A DNA stretch of 64,000 nt, taken from Bryopsis sp. KO-2023 (taxonomy: Eukaryota > Chlorophyta > Ulvophyceae > Bryopsidales > Bryopsidaceae). The DNA lies in NCBI GenBank assembly GCA_030272585.1, contig BSYQ01000004.1:124001-188000 (forward strand), read 5' to 3'. The notes under the pieces are model-generated. The model made no database searches. It worked only from the letters and a program-made list of their open reading frames with translations, and had not been told where the DNA came from. Of the stretch, positions 1 to 12,104 are shown in pieces; the first letter of the stretch is position 1; every line of letters starts with the position of its first letter. The position numbers and the translations under genes were made by a program.

Positions 1-3000
1 AGTGAGGGCGTGGAAGACTGCCAAACTGAGACGATACCCTGTGATGGATGCTCGAAGCAATGTGCAACTATTGACGATGAGACAGGTATTTTTGACTGAG
101 ATGTCAGGATCAGTGTATTTTTTTGTGGCCCATTGTGCCCCCCCCCCCCCCAAATTCTCGAGCACATTTTCGGTCCAAAAAAGGACCAAAAACGTTAAAC
201 GTTAATTTCTCAGACAATTTTTGTTCCAAAGAAGGGCCGCATCCAAGGTAACTTTCACAGAACTCACAACCAACAGAGATGAATTAATTTTTTTGTTAGA
301 CAACTTGAAATTTGTATCATCGAAATCGGGGCCACATTCTCATTTTTTGGTACAAATTGGGAGCACAAAAGGGCCACAATAAGGTGAAATAGCCAAATTT
401 AGGGCCAGTTTTGGGCCGACGAAATTGAAATTAAATAAACTCGCAGTATACTCTCTAAATCGATCACATTCTGCAATTGCAACTGGGATACATTGAGGGC
501 ATCTCATACAGACCTTCAGCACCTTCCACTCAACCATCCATTCATTCTGTGATGCAATGGGTCCTGCAAGTGACCATACGAAACCCTATTTTTTGCCTGC
601 TCTGACTTTGTTGATGGGGTATGGTGATATTCCCAGGTCTCCTGACGGGAGGTACTCCGATTCAAACAGTAAATCGCGAAACATGTGGTGAACCAAACGA
701 GCAGTGCAACACTTTCCCATGTGACCCGGTCAGACTGAAAGCAGGGCCATGGACGGACTGCTCCTGTGACTCGAATACGCAAACCAGGAAGGTTGATTGC
801 GTGGATGGACAGGAAGAGGTGGTCGATGCATCGCTTTGTGATGCCCAGCTCATCGGCATCGATACCCTCCCTAATGAAAGAAATTGTACGGCTAGCGGCT
901 GTACAGAATCTCAGGATCCCCAGTTAACCCGTCGATTGCTTCAAGATATTGTGCCAATCTGCGATGGGGTCACATGTTCTGGTACGAGTGTGTGTTCAAC
1001 ATGCCCCCACAGTTTTTCACTTTCTTTTTTAGTAGCAATTGGATCGTCATATACGTATGGGCTCATTTATGTTTTCAGGTCACGGTAAATGCTCTGAGGA
1101 CGGCGTTTGTGAATGCGAGAAAGGATTCAAGGGACCCGATTGCCAGATTGATGACAGGGAGGCCTCCTCATGTCCAGGTACGCACACACACCACCCTGTT
1201 TTCTCAATGTATAGGGTATCCCAGCTTCAGGATCTGCACTGCTTGCGTTAGAGGCACTTACAGAAAATCCAGATACGAATCGAACTGAGGATCCATGGGT
1301 TAAAAAAATTTACGATTTAATGAATGAAGTTGATAATTATATCCCACTTCCAACTCGAGATACGGATAAACCTTTTTTAATGGCCATTGAGAATGTCACC
1401 TGTCACCACAAGAATCAAAACATGTAGCAATCTGGATTGCTGCCTCCTTTTTCAGTTGTAAGACCAGCTCACTCTTTTTTGCACAATGTAGTGAACACTG
1501 CACGTAGCTCGCATCGTTGTTATCCATATACGATTTGCATGTCTCTCATCCGGACTCCCCGGAAACACGTTGTAGCGTCTGAGCAATCACTTGGGTGTGT
1601 TTTTGTGTTCGTTTGTTTTTGCAAACAGGAGGGGTTTTGAATGCCGATGGAGAGTGCTGTCAGTCTGGTGTGTTTGATCTTGAGGATGGTACTTGCTGTG
1701 GGGGCTCCAGTGCTCGACTTGACAAGGATGGTCGGTGTTGTGATGGACAAGTGGATTTTTGTGGGGTCTGTGAAGGGAAGGGTGTTGTCGATGTCCAAGG
1801 AAAGTGTTGTGAGGTGAGGCACTGGGGTATTTGGTGTATACGCCATTCAATACAATTGAGTTGGGGTAGAGGGACATTTATTCTGACTATTGTTCAGTAG
1901 CTGGAGAAAAAACACTGTGCAACATGTGACACATTTTGAAATCCAGGGAAGCGTATTCACTGCGATTGTTCCTGTGTGTAGTTGCTGTCTTCTTCTGGTC
2001 TCTGTTGTGAGAGTGGTGATGTGGACCAATGTGGGGTTTGCAACGGATTCGGCGCCACCTGCATTGCAAGACTGGAATTAGAGATCGACCTGAAGGAAGA
2101 TCCAGAAGAATTCACAAGTTGCTTGCAGGAATGGATTCCAGAAGTACTACAGGTAGGCATAACACAGGTTCACACGCTGGAACCACCCACGTTTTTTTTT
2201 TAATTTCCCTTGATCGGTCCTCAATTGACGATTTCAGTTGATTTGAAACCATTCGGATTGACCATGGTGGCACGATTCCACCAAGCACTCAGATTCAATT
2301 GTTGTGAGTGAAGGTTGAGATTGTGTGCTGGATTTGCAGTTGGGTGCCAAACCAGTGCTGAATACCACCAAGAAAGGCGTGGACACCCAGCAGGCAGTGT
2401 TGCACGTCCAAGGATTATCAGGGACTTCACAACGCTTGGAGACAGACCTCAAATCTTCGATTAAATCCCCTCAACGCAGGCGGGCACAGAGGAATCCTTG
2501 CAGAATCATCGAAGTAAACCAGGTCTCCAGATTGCCATTGTGTGGAAATTCCATCTGCGAAACTCAGGAAACCCCAGGTCTTGGTGGAACGATGGAGTGT
2601 GCAGCCGATTGCCCATTTATCTATTCGGTGTGTGGGACACACTCAGAGTCTCCGGATGCAGTGTTTTCGGATGAGAGGGCAATGTGTGGTGGTCATGGTT
2701 CCTGCTATCCAGCAGGCCCAGACCCCACTTGTCTCTGCCACAAGGGTTTCGAAGGCGACTTGTGTGATCAATGCGGACGTGAGCAAGTCAATGTGGAGGG
2801 ATTCTGTGTGAAGAGACAGAGACCGTTACTCATGAATAATACTGCAATACTTTCCATTCGAAGATCAGCCCCCATCGAGGCACCAGAGCTGCCAAGTCAG
2901 ATCAAGGAAGATCAGGCGGATGAGAACAAAGGGTGAGAGCAGGGATGTCCTTAATTTTTCAGTTGCTATCTTGTTGGACACTTCCAACTCATCACAGACC

Positions 3001-3731
3001 TGGAAAATCCCCCACTGGTAGCATCCACCATCAACTTGCTGGGATTATGGTAAGACTTTCTGTGTTGTTTTCCAGGAGTGATGGTTTAAGTGTATTGCTG
3101 ATAGTGGTGCTTGTGGTGGCGATTGTGGGGTGTGTGTTTCTGGCAATCATATCTGCAGTTTGGGTCAAAAAACGGAAAACGAAGAATGAGGGTGTCAGGG
3201 GCGACGTTGGTGCCGAGCAACTCGATGGTAAGCTGATCAATTTTTTCATAGAATGCACCCCCCCGGAAACCAGGAGCAGTCTCCAGTTCCATACTGTAAA
3301 AACCCATACCAACAATACTAAGATATCTGATTCAAACTGATTGGCATTCAATTCTGACCATGGATTAGATCATTTCCTTGTGCAAGTTTCTCCATTCGCG
3401 ACGACATTCTGTTGCACAATTTCCTCACATAGTTTCTTCTACAGTGTTTCGATTCAACTTCCACCAATCACCTTCCGTCTGACTTCTTGCCCCAGGAATG
3501 ATAATTCCACCGGTGATGTTGAGAAGGAGATTAGAATCGGAGAGCGATTCACCACCTTTACCAGATGGCGGCCGGGAGAGTTTGCACCCGGGCAATGCAG
3601 GGGACCCACCATCTCAAAAAGTCGTAACTCCAACCTCAGCCTACGTATTGGATCCAGGAGTTGCCAGTCCAACCACAGTGTATATTTCAGACACCACATC
3701 TCAAGTCAGTTGGGAAGAGCAAGACATCTAG
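1..3731 (+). CDS. TSP1/EGF/Cys-rich single-pass membrane protein (5' partial)
   Basis: Probable cell-surface adhesion or receptor-like protein; the 5' end lies outside the window. Exons that keep phase: <1..85, 637..981, 1079..1177, 1629..1813, 1982..2152, 2340..2932, 3076..3227, 3496..3731. One junction between 2152 and 2340 is unresolved: direct splicing is in phase, but an extra small exon (about 2240-2310) is suspected. Exon 2 encodes a thrombospondin type-1-like stretch (W-x-x-C-x-C with spaced Cys). Exons 2-3 join into an EGF module with the signature [12 protein letters not shown]. Exons 4-5 carry CC-doublet repeats and a CGVC-N-G-F-G motif. A further EGF-like segment lies near 2680-2790. 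Exon 8 (about 3085-3160) encodes a hydrophobic transmembrane helix followed by the basic stop-transfer VKKRKTK. The last exon is a Ser/Pro/Thr-rich cytoplasmic tail of about 80 residues. The ligand is unknown. The domain calls are good; the function is inference. Confidence 0.72.
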
Positions 3732-5776
3732 AAAAAAAAAACCTAGCAAGTTCACGCGACCCTTACAATTTCTTTTTCTTTCACACGGCTTTTTAGGTAT
3801 ATGTGGGAATGTCGGAGCCGCTGAATATGGTGGGTGAAGTCTTTTTTTTTTTTGGATATGGGAGTCCTATTTTTTGGTTTGACTCTTCTTTTTGTTCGAG
3901 GGTTATGTACGTGAAGTGACAGTCTTTTGGGTTGCCTGGGGTGGAGGGATATATAAGTATAAATATAAGTTTGCACCGATGTTTTCTTACTGAAAGTTAA
4001 TGAATTGCTGCGGTTGAAAAAATGAACCCAATTTGGGAACAAAAGCATGATTGTTTTTTTTTTCTCTCTTCTTTTTCTGTTTTGGTTCAACCCATGCTAT
4101 AATAAACCCACAAATTATGGAATTTTTGCACGGCCTTCGATTTTTGATCAATTAAAGAATGTGGGGAAAAACTATCGTAGGCCTACTACATTTCTAGCAA
4201 ATATTCCATTCTCAGTTGTGGAGTGCAGTTACAAAATATGGGCAAGGAACATGCTTTGGGGGAATGGGGGGCTGCTATGTACTCTTTCTTTGGTTTTGAA
4301 AATTGGGGGGGAGGGATAACTTGTTTGGGGGTTGCCTGAAAATGGGAAAAAAAAAAAAAACGTTCTCTAAATATAATTTTTTTGTAATCAAGATGAATGA
4401 AAGGCCTTGATGTCCGACTAGCTATAAACTCCCCACCAACTGTTGCTTGTTATGCAAACAAGAGGGGGGGCCCATCTGGTTCAGAATTAATCATGCTGTA
4501 AGTTTGCCGAAAATCTCTTACCACCCGCAAACTGTGTGCATTTTCGCCTTCGATCGCCCCTCCATTCTCCACTTGCTCACATGCTGGGTCGTTCCATCCT
4601 ATGCTTTGTATGTAGATTTCCTTGCCTGGGCTGGATTTCACTGATGGGCGGCCAACACTCTTTAATCCCTTTTCTTTGATGCTAAAAGTCAGACTCACCA
4701 CCCAAACGAGTGAAGACCACTTCCAATGTTCGAGTTCGGGCATGTATGCCACCCGAAGATATTACAAATAGTACAAGTTATACAAAGACCAAAAAAAAAC
4801 AAAACACATCACCGCAATTCCACGCATGGACTTGTTCACCAGACTTTCACATTTGTGTGAGCCTCTTTCGAAAAACAAGAAAAAAAAAGGGCAAGCACCA
4901 CCCTGGATGCCCCCCTAAAAAAAATCCAATCAAGTTTGTTGTGTTTTGTGTTTTTTTTCCCTCTTTTCTCCCAAGCCTACTAGGACTCTATTCCAACCCA
5001 GCCAAATAAAAACAAAAAAACACTAAAGCATATCATATTCAGAAACTTCCCCCAAAACATTGACACCACACCATGCATTCGTTGGTTTTTTTTTCTCCCT
5101 TTAGGGTTGACTTTGCTATTTTTAGCCAGTCAACAAAGGCTCCATTCCTTGTAGTAATACGTTGTCGATATATCGCAAATCAATACATGTGCATTTGCAT
5201 TTGGGTTTCAATTTCCTTTTGCTTTTTCTTTTTTTCCCTTTCTCTCTCTCTCCTTTTTTTTCTTTTTTTTAAATTGCACACTCAGAAGAAGAAAACTTCA
5301 CACTGGGGAACTAACTAAGCCAAAATTCCACCACACACAGACACGCTCCAAACCTCCGGCAAATTGATATTGCTATTGCAGGGAAAACAATTGCCCAAAG
5401 AATAAAATCCTGACCCCCCAAAACCGCTTTTTTTTCTAAATATAAGGTGTGTGCATTTGGTTAACCTACCCCTCCCTTTTCCCCATTTTTTTTGTGTTTT
5501 TCAAACCTTTTTGTCGTTGTCCTTGTGTAACTTCGTCATATTTGCACTTTCTTTGCGTCCGAAATCAAAACGACTGGAAATTCCATATAATATAAAAAAA
5601 CCCCGGCCTATACCCCCACAACCCCCCAATCAGACCACAACTCCATCCAGACCTAACCCCCCACAGTGATTTTCTTCTCAGAATTAACAGCCACACTTCT
5701 CAACGTGGCTGCTCCCTTACCCCCACCAGTCAGCGCCCGTCCCCATCAGCCCAAAGACATCTGATAAAACTGGGCA
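3732..5776. other. intergenic, between convergent genes
   Basis: No ORF with family-like composition was found on either strand. The stretch holds many A and T homopolymers. From about 4640 to 5760 the + strand is visibly C-rich and G-poor, the opposite of the sense strand of the genes here. It should contain the 3' UTRs and polyadenylation sites of the membrane-protein gene (+) and the exonuclease gene (-). Confidence 0.6.
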
Positions 5777-7174
5777 TTACTGGAGACGGTTCCCTTTGAA
5801 CACTGGTTTCCTCACTGCCGCAACCCGTGGGCCTTGTTGAGGCCGCCTTTCCGTTTGTTTCGTGCTGCTTTTCTCCGACGCCACGGACAAAACCGAAACT
5901 TGGTCCGCCAAATCCCCGATACTTTTGTCGTCATCCCCTGCGGGCGAAGCGCTGCACGAGTCGCGCAAAGCTTTTTCCTCCGTCGCATCCGTTTCCACAG
6001 AGTCCGACGGGTCGCTGAACTCGAGCGCGAAGTTCCTCACCATGAAGCGACCGCTCCCCGTGTCGTCGGCAAAATCGAATTCAGGATTTCCCTCCCAGTG
6101 GTTTCCAACGCAGCTCCCCCCCGCTTGATTGTGCGCTGTCCAGAACCACATCTCCAAGGCCCCCATCGTTTCCAGCAGGCCGTCAGGCTCAACGCTTCCG
6201 TCGCGCGAATGTCCCCACAGCGTCTGCGCAGCGTTTTTCATCGCCGGGACCTCTCTGACCATCCTCCAAACCTTCCGACCGAGATCCTCGTAGCTTCCCG
6301 CGTCGCTGGTCCCCTCGGCCTCAGACTTATGCGACACGTACATCTGCCACAAGCGCGCCCAAATGATCGAGTCGTTACCGCGAGGGTCCACTTCTGAAAC
6401 CGTGTACCTAACCGGCAACAAGGGAAGGTCCTCGATAGCTACCCAGCGCGACCAGTGGCGAGTCGTTGGTTCCCATTTGAAACCCGCCTCCCTGGCTTTG
6501 TCCTTTTCTGTATATTCCACTTTCGCGACGACCCGGCACTTCGGCCGCGCCGCACGCACAATAGCTGCCATCAAGTCGTCCTCCAAAACCGAAAATAACG
6601 ACGAGATTAACTGGCAGTCCGATAATGCCCTGTGCGCGCACGTGACGCCAATCCCGTGCGCTAGGGCCAAGTGAACCAGGTTCATTCCTGGTCTGTGTTG
6701 CCGTGGCCAATCGAAATCATAGCAAGTGCACAGCCACGTCTTCTCGCACAGGGGTGCCAACTTGGCATGTCTACGAACGAAACTCCGATCGAACTCTGCG
6801 TTGTGCGCGATAACATACTTGCACTCCTTTCCCCAATCAAGAATTATGCCGCAGGCAGCACCTGCGCTGCGCGTGTTAACCGTCAACGCCGCGGCCACGG
6901 GGATCTGATTAATTTTAACCGCGCGGTTCAGACCCGTGCGGGTCGGCAACAAAGTGCTTATCTGCGACAGCACGCAGCGATGCTTCACCGAATACAGGAC
7001 GGCCGCAATCTCAATCAACTCCCCGCCCGTCGCCAATAAATCAGTCGTCTCTGTGTCGACGATTAAAACCGTGAAGTCGCTGGCATCCGCCTCCGACCTA
7101 GACCCCGTCGCCATGGCTGAGAGCTCTCCTTGTCTGCCTTTTCTCCTGTAGCCAACCGCTGTGCGAACTTTCAC
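5777..7174 (-). CDS. DEDDh 3'-5' exonuclease, cyanobacterial-like, intronless
   Basis: Predicted DnaQ/RNase T-superfamily 3'-5' exonuclease of up to 465 aa. The five catalytic residues are visible: D40 and E42 in VDTETTD, D129 in AHNAEFD, and H181/D186 in AHRALSDC, which is the DEDDh type. Downstream (about residues 220-250) is a short module with the motif DKAREAGFKWEP, which I remember following the exonuclease domain in cyanobacterial homologues. The last 200 residues are acidic, low-complexity and not recognised. The single exon is unusual among these intron-rich neighbours. Met21 (at 7114) has a better initiation context than Met1; the choice decides whether a basic N-terminal extension, possibly a targeting peptide, is present. 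A plastid-ancestor or lateral origin is inference. The substrate (DNA or RNA) cannot be told. Confidence 0.8.
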   Translation of the reverse strand: MKVRTAVGYRRKGRQGELSAMATGSRSEADASDFTVLIVDTETTDLLATGGELIEIAAVLYSVKHRCVLSQISTLLPTRTGLNRAVKINQIPVAAALTVNTRSAGAACGIILDWGKECKYVIAHNAEFDRSFVRRHAKLAPLCEKTWLCTCYDFDWPRQHRPGMNLVHLALAHGIGVTCAHRALSDCQLISSLFSVLEDDLMAAIVRAARPKCRVVAKVEYTEKDKAREAGFKWEPTTRHWSRWVAIEDLPLLPVRYTVSEVDPRGNDSIIWARLWQMYVSHKSEAEGTSDAGSYEDLGRKVWRMVREVPAMKNAAQTLWGHSRDGSVEPDGLLETMGALEMWFWTAHNQAGGSCVGNHWEGNPEFDFADDTGSGRFMVRNFALEFSDPSDSVETDATEEKALRDSCSASPAGDDDKSIGDLADQVSVLSVASEKSSTKQTERRPQQGPRVAAVRKPVFKGNRLQ

Positions 7175-8005
7175 GCCGTAATAAGAAAACGCCCCCTCGG
7201 CTTCTGCTCATCCGCAACTAAAAACTCGCCGACAGGTTGGTCCTTGTCGTAGAAAAACGTGCATTTCTGTGGTCAGCTTACTGGGTTCGCATGGGGGGCG
7301 AATCCTCGGTTTACCGAATCCTCGACTCGCTTGCCACCAGCACGAAATGACATTCCCACCCATGTGCCTGGTGAAGGCCCACAATACATCATGGTTGGTC
7401 GAACCCTGGGCTGTGGTGAAGGCAGCGGCTGTTGTGTGGGTTGTAAAAGCCGGTTCATGAAGAAAAACAAACGAACGTTACGTTTAACGAAGGATGCACA
7501 TGCGCACGGCTTCTCGATCAAAGCTTTGCGCCAAGGATAGCCGTTTCGAACGGCAACGAATAATCGTCAGTCATCGAATAAGATTGCTCGTTCAGCTTTC
7601 CGGTTTCAACACGAATTGGCCCTCCATCGATCTGAATGCAATGCGCGCGTTTATGACGCACCTTGCCTCTCGTTTTGTCGGCGTAACGCGAGGAGGTTTG
7701 CGTCTGTGTGGAAATTCAGCTTGTGTGTTGGGCAACTTCGCAGAGTTTTTATGACACCACCAAAACACGAAAGCTATTTATAGATGTGTTACTCCAATCT
7801 TCGAATCACACATCTCCCAACAAAATAGTTTCAAAGCCACCACTGAACTTTTTTTTCTGAAAAACTCACGCGGCACCGCTTTGCGACAACTCGTTTTTTT
7901 GCGAAACTCGGAACACAGATATATACAGCTTCGACCAAACCAAGAAAAAGTCCACCGGCGAAGGCGTCTATTGAATCTAAATCAGTTCCTTCCTTGGCTT
8001 CTTTG
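7175..8005. promoter_or_regulatory. divergent intergenic region, exonuclease / DGD1
   Basis: About 830 bases separate the two outward-facing start codons, so both promoters and 5' UTRs should lie here. No coding signal or recognisable element was found. It may include 5' leader exons that I cannot see. Confidence 0.45.
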
Positions 8006-11000
8006 ATGGCGTCCAAGGAAGACGCAGGCCAAATAAAGCGGAGCGCTGCTTCCTACGACGACCTGCTGGCGGGGTTGGCCCAATTCCCCTCCAAAGCGAA
8101 AGGATTTATTGATGGCAAGCGCAAGGAGCTGGAACGAAACTCGCGCGCCACTGCCGGGCGCTGTCGAGAAGCGCTGGGAAGAGTCGCTGCGACGACTAAA
8201 ACGCAGAATTTGCTGAACTTGCCGCAAGCCGCGGTGGAGGGCGTGACCAAGACGTTCGAAGAGACCGCCACGAACTGCCAAAGGAACATCAAGACGCTGG
8301 GGGATGCGCTGCAAGAAAACAGCGAAAAACTGCAGCTGAATGTTTCCCAGTTGGGCGATATTCTTCAGCAAAGTTTCCCTTGGGAATCGCTCCAGGAGGC
8401 GAGTCGCACTGGTCTACGCAAAGTACAAAGTGCAGAAAATTTGGTGGTGAACGAAGGTAGTTTGCCGAAAGAGATTTCGACCCTGAGCCAGACTCTGAGA
8501 AGACAACTCAGTACCCAGGATGCCCAACAGGAGGCCAGGCAGATAGACGACCTCATATTCAAAGACTGGCTCAAGCCACAACAGGTGCACACAACTGGTT
8601 CAGGAATTTCTCCATTGAATTGACTAAGCCAGTATTCAGTCTTTGATAAGGACTATTTCCTGTTATTTTTTCCTAGACAACCCACTTTGACGATAACAAA
8701 GAAAGCATAGGGTGCAGACAGTTTTGAATAAAACCTAATTACAGATATTCAACCCTTCCTCCCCCCCCCCAAAAAAAAAAGAAAAAACATACTTTGTAGA
8801 TGAGTCATCAAGTCACCACCGACACATTCTCGAGCCGATGTTTTTCTCAGTTAGTATTCTTTTGGGCGGTTTGCACTGAAGGTGGTGCTTTTGGGACCAG
8901 AAATTTCTATGGTCCTCCCCTCAACACAAGGCCTGATTGAAACGCAAACTGGTGGGGGTCTGTCCAACAGAAACGAGCCGATCAAAAAGGCAAGAGCAGT
9001 CTCAGGGACCCTGGAAGGAAGGTCGCCATTGTCACCACAGCTGCTTTGCCTTGGATGACTGGAACCGCCGTCAATCCCCTTTTAAGAGCTGCTTTCCTGT
9101 CTGACAACTCGGCACGAAAGGTTGGGAAGTCGTGGAAGTCATAGGAATATTCAAACCTGCTTTCTAACGCTGATAATGAGGATGAAAGTTGCCCAAGCTT
9201 GCATTGTTTTTCGTTTGTCCATACTCTTGGGCAAATGATTGTGTTAATTATTTCCCCCCATCCAACAATTGTTAGCAATCATCCAGTGAGACGCAGTTTT
9301 TTCTTAAAGAGTTGTCAGAAATCGTTTGGTGGGTCAGTGCAAGAACCACCTCTGTAATTTTTTGATTTTTTTTTGTCCCATCTCCAGGTCACTCTGGTGA
9401 TTCCTTGGCTGTCGAAGCTAGATCAGGCAAAGGTGTTCCCCAATGGAATGACGTTTGAATCTCCAGAAGACCAAGAGGTTTTTGTCAGAAACTGGGTTCA
9501 AGACAGAACGGTGAGTTTCCTCTGTTGTTCTTAATGGATTGCTTAAAAAGGAGCCCCTTTTAATATGTATTGATCACCTGCTCTGAGAATGGACCAGCAA
9601 ATTTCGCTCCGTATTCGTAGTTTTTGGATTAATCACCATTGTATTTCATTTTTTTTTTCAACTCTATTGTAACAATGCTTGAATACATACCTTGTGTGAT
9701 ACGGAAAAAAGCAGAAAAAGAATCGTCCCCGGCTGAAACGGCACGATCGGCTGTGTGGGCATTTGGAGATTGGGTATTATTGTAACAGCAACAAATATAT
9801 ATCGATGTAGGGCCGTCCCAGCAATTTCAAGGTTACATTCTATCCTGGTCGTTATGCAGCGGACAAGGGGAGCATAATGCCGGTGGGTGATCTCACCCAA
9901 TGCATTCCTGACAACGAGGCCGATGTTGCAGTTTTGGAAGAGCCGGAGCATCTGAACTGGTACCATCATGGCCGTCGTTGGACTGAGAAATTCAATCATG
10001 TGGTGGGCATCATGCACACCAATTACCTGGACTACGCTCGTCGAGAAGAACATGGGGATATCAAAGAAAGAGTCCTTAGGAGGTAATGAGTCATATCTCC
10101 ACATTCTAGGAAAGCTTGGCATGTCTGCAAGTAAGGTCTAAAAAGATTGATTCGCTCAAATCATGTTTTTTTCTTGATTGAGGTTTTTGTCGCTTTTTTT
10201 ATAGATTGAATCAGTGGGTGACTCGGATTCACTGCCATCATGTGGTTAAGCTTTCGGATGCTGTCCAACCCCTTCCTCGGGAAAGCACTCAATTTGTGCA
10301 TGGCGTCTCGCCCAACTTCCTCAACATCGGAAAACGCCGAGCGGTGAGTATTTTTTGCTGAACCCTGAAGGAGTTTATCCTGGATCTTGAATAGTGGCAG
10401 CGTTGAGCGGGTGTAAAAGAGAAGCTATCCAACGATGTCTGTGATGGGGCCACATCGTTTTCCAGGCCAGTGTGGACTTCGTTTTCTTTCTCATCCCGGC
10501 CCGGAAACAATGAGCAAAATTCCCGTTATATTTTTGGGTAGAATTGGTGGCGATGCTTTCTTATTCAGTTTTCGCAAATTTTTTGCGACCATTTCCCTTT
10601 GCATTGTGGCTTGGATTTTTATTTTTTTTTCAATTTTTCTTCTGGGTTGGTAGGCTGCAGTGACCACTGAGGAGACGGAAAATAACTTTGGCAAGGGGAT
10701 TTATTTTATTGGAAAAGTACTGTGGGGGAAAGGCTACACAGAGCTGGTGGACTTGATCAGTCAACACTCCTCAAAACATGGGAACGTGCCAGTGGATGTT
10801 TTTGGAAGTGGCCATGATTTGCCTGAGGTGGGATTTGTTCAGAACTCTGAGAAAACCCATGAAATGTGCCAATTTGGGGTGTTTTTTTTCTTCTTTTTAT
10901 TTCAATTTCTGATTTCAGTTTGCTAATTTGGTGATCATTGGAGCGAATACATTTCAACAGAGGGTAATAAATGTGTTGGTAATTTCCAGGTGCAAAAAGA

Positions 11001-12104
11001 AGCCAACAAGCGGAAATTGGATATGAATTTCTTTGGGGCACGAGATCATGGTGATGCTTCAATCGACGACTACAAGGTGAATTTCTGTGATTTTTTTTTT
11101 CTATATTTCGTGAAGCAATACCTATAAATGGCTGCTCCTTCACTTTTTTCGAAGAAAAAAATGCTGTTGCAAGCGCTACACTTTTCAGGAGTAAAATAGA
11201 ACTAACCAAATTCTGTTTTTGTTTTAAACAATATCTAGACGAATAGAAACAAAAAGAGAGTCGTATGCAGTTTTCACAGCTAATTTGGAAGGTGAGCGCT
11301 GATATTGGCCATTCAAGGAAAAGCGAATGTGTGGTATTCTTACCCATTGTGTTTTTTTGTTAATTTTCTGTTCAGGTTTTCATCAATCCCAGTTTGAGCG
11401 ACGTCGTGGCCACCACGACAGCAGAAGCATTGGCTATGGGAAAGTTCGTCGTTTGCGCGGAACACCCCTCCAACAAGTTTTTCGCGACGTTTTCCAATTG
11501 TCTGACGTACAAAACCCCCGATGAGTTTTCTGAGTGCTTGGCTAAAGCGTTGAGCACCGACCCCAAGCCTCTCTCTGCCGAGGAGCAGAGCAGACTGACT
11601 TGGGAAGATGCTACGGAGCGTTTTTTGGACGCGACAGAACTCACCAAGAAAGAAAGGCCGGGTGGGCTGGAAGCATTCGTCGACGATGTGTTCTGGAAAG
11701 CACACAATGCATTGACAGGAGTTGAAGGTGAGACGAGCAAATGTCGACTTGGCTGGAAAGCCACCTCCCCCTTAGTATTTGAAAATGTCTATTTACGGAT
11801 ACAATATATATATGGTTGATATAAAATTCAATCTAATTTCCCAAGAGTTGTAGAAGATGTGTGTGAATGGTTTTCCAGCCATATGTTTGAAACCCAACAT
11901 CATCTCGTACCTCTGGAATGATAAACCTTGCTGAGCTGATGGATGGGTTGGTCTTTTTTTTTTCTTATAGCGGTTCGACTAGCCATTGGGGCTCCCCCAG
12001 ATACAAGAGATGCCCCTGCAAAGCCTGTCGACTATTTGCCAATGGATGGACCTGCTCCGCGGTTTGAAAAACTCAAAGCATCCACGACTTCTCCCAAGAT
12101 GTGA
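8006..12104 (+). CDS. DGD1: digalactosyldiacylglycerol synthase (DGD1 type)
   Basis: Transfers galactose from UDP-galactose to monogalactosyldiacylglycerol, making DGDG, a major lipid of plastid membranes; the plant enzyme sits in the outer envelope. Exons: 8006..8584, 8971..9120, 9388..9510, 9811..10082, 10205..10343, 10654..10827, 10990..11076, 11376..11727, 11971..12104. All junctions keep phase and the total is 669 aa. Exon 1 gives a 193-residue helical N-terminal region, shorter than in Arabidopsis DGD1 (808 aa overall). The family core follows: [16 protein letters not shown], then [31 protein letters not shown], and near the end [14 protein letters not shown] with EHPSNKFF, the GT4 nucleotide-sugar end. 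No classical transit peptide is obvious, as in plant DGD1. The start ATG at 8006 follows an in-frame TTG that should not be used. This gene is the best evidence that the organism has a plastid. Confidence 0.95.

Noticed and set aside
5834-7039. Several + strand ORFs of up to 187 codons
   Set aside because: Shadow frames of the minus-strand exonuclease in G/C-rich sequence.
7259-7754. ORFs of 63-93 codons between the exonuclease and DGD1
   Set aside because: No family resemblance; they sit in the divergent promoter region.
8585-8623. Extension of DGD1 exon 1 to the in-frame stop at 8623
   Set aside because: A gtgcac donor at 8585 leads in phase to the conserved [10 protein letters not shown] exon.
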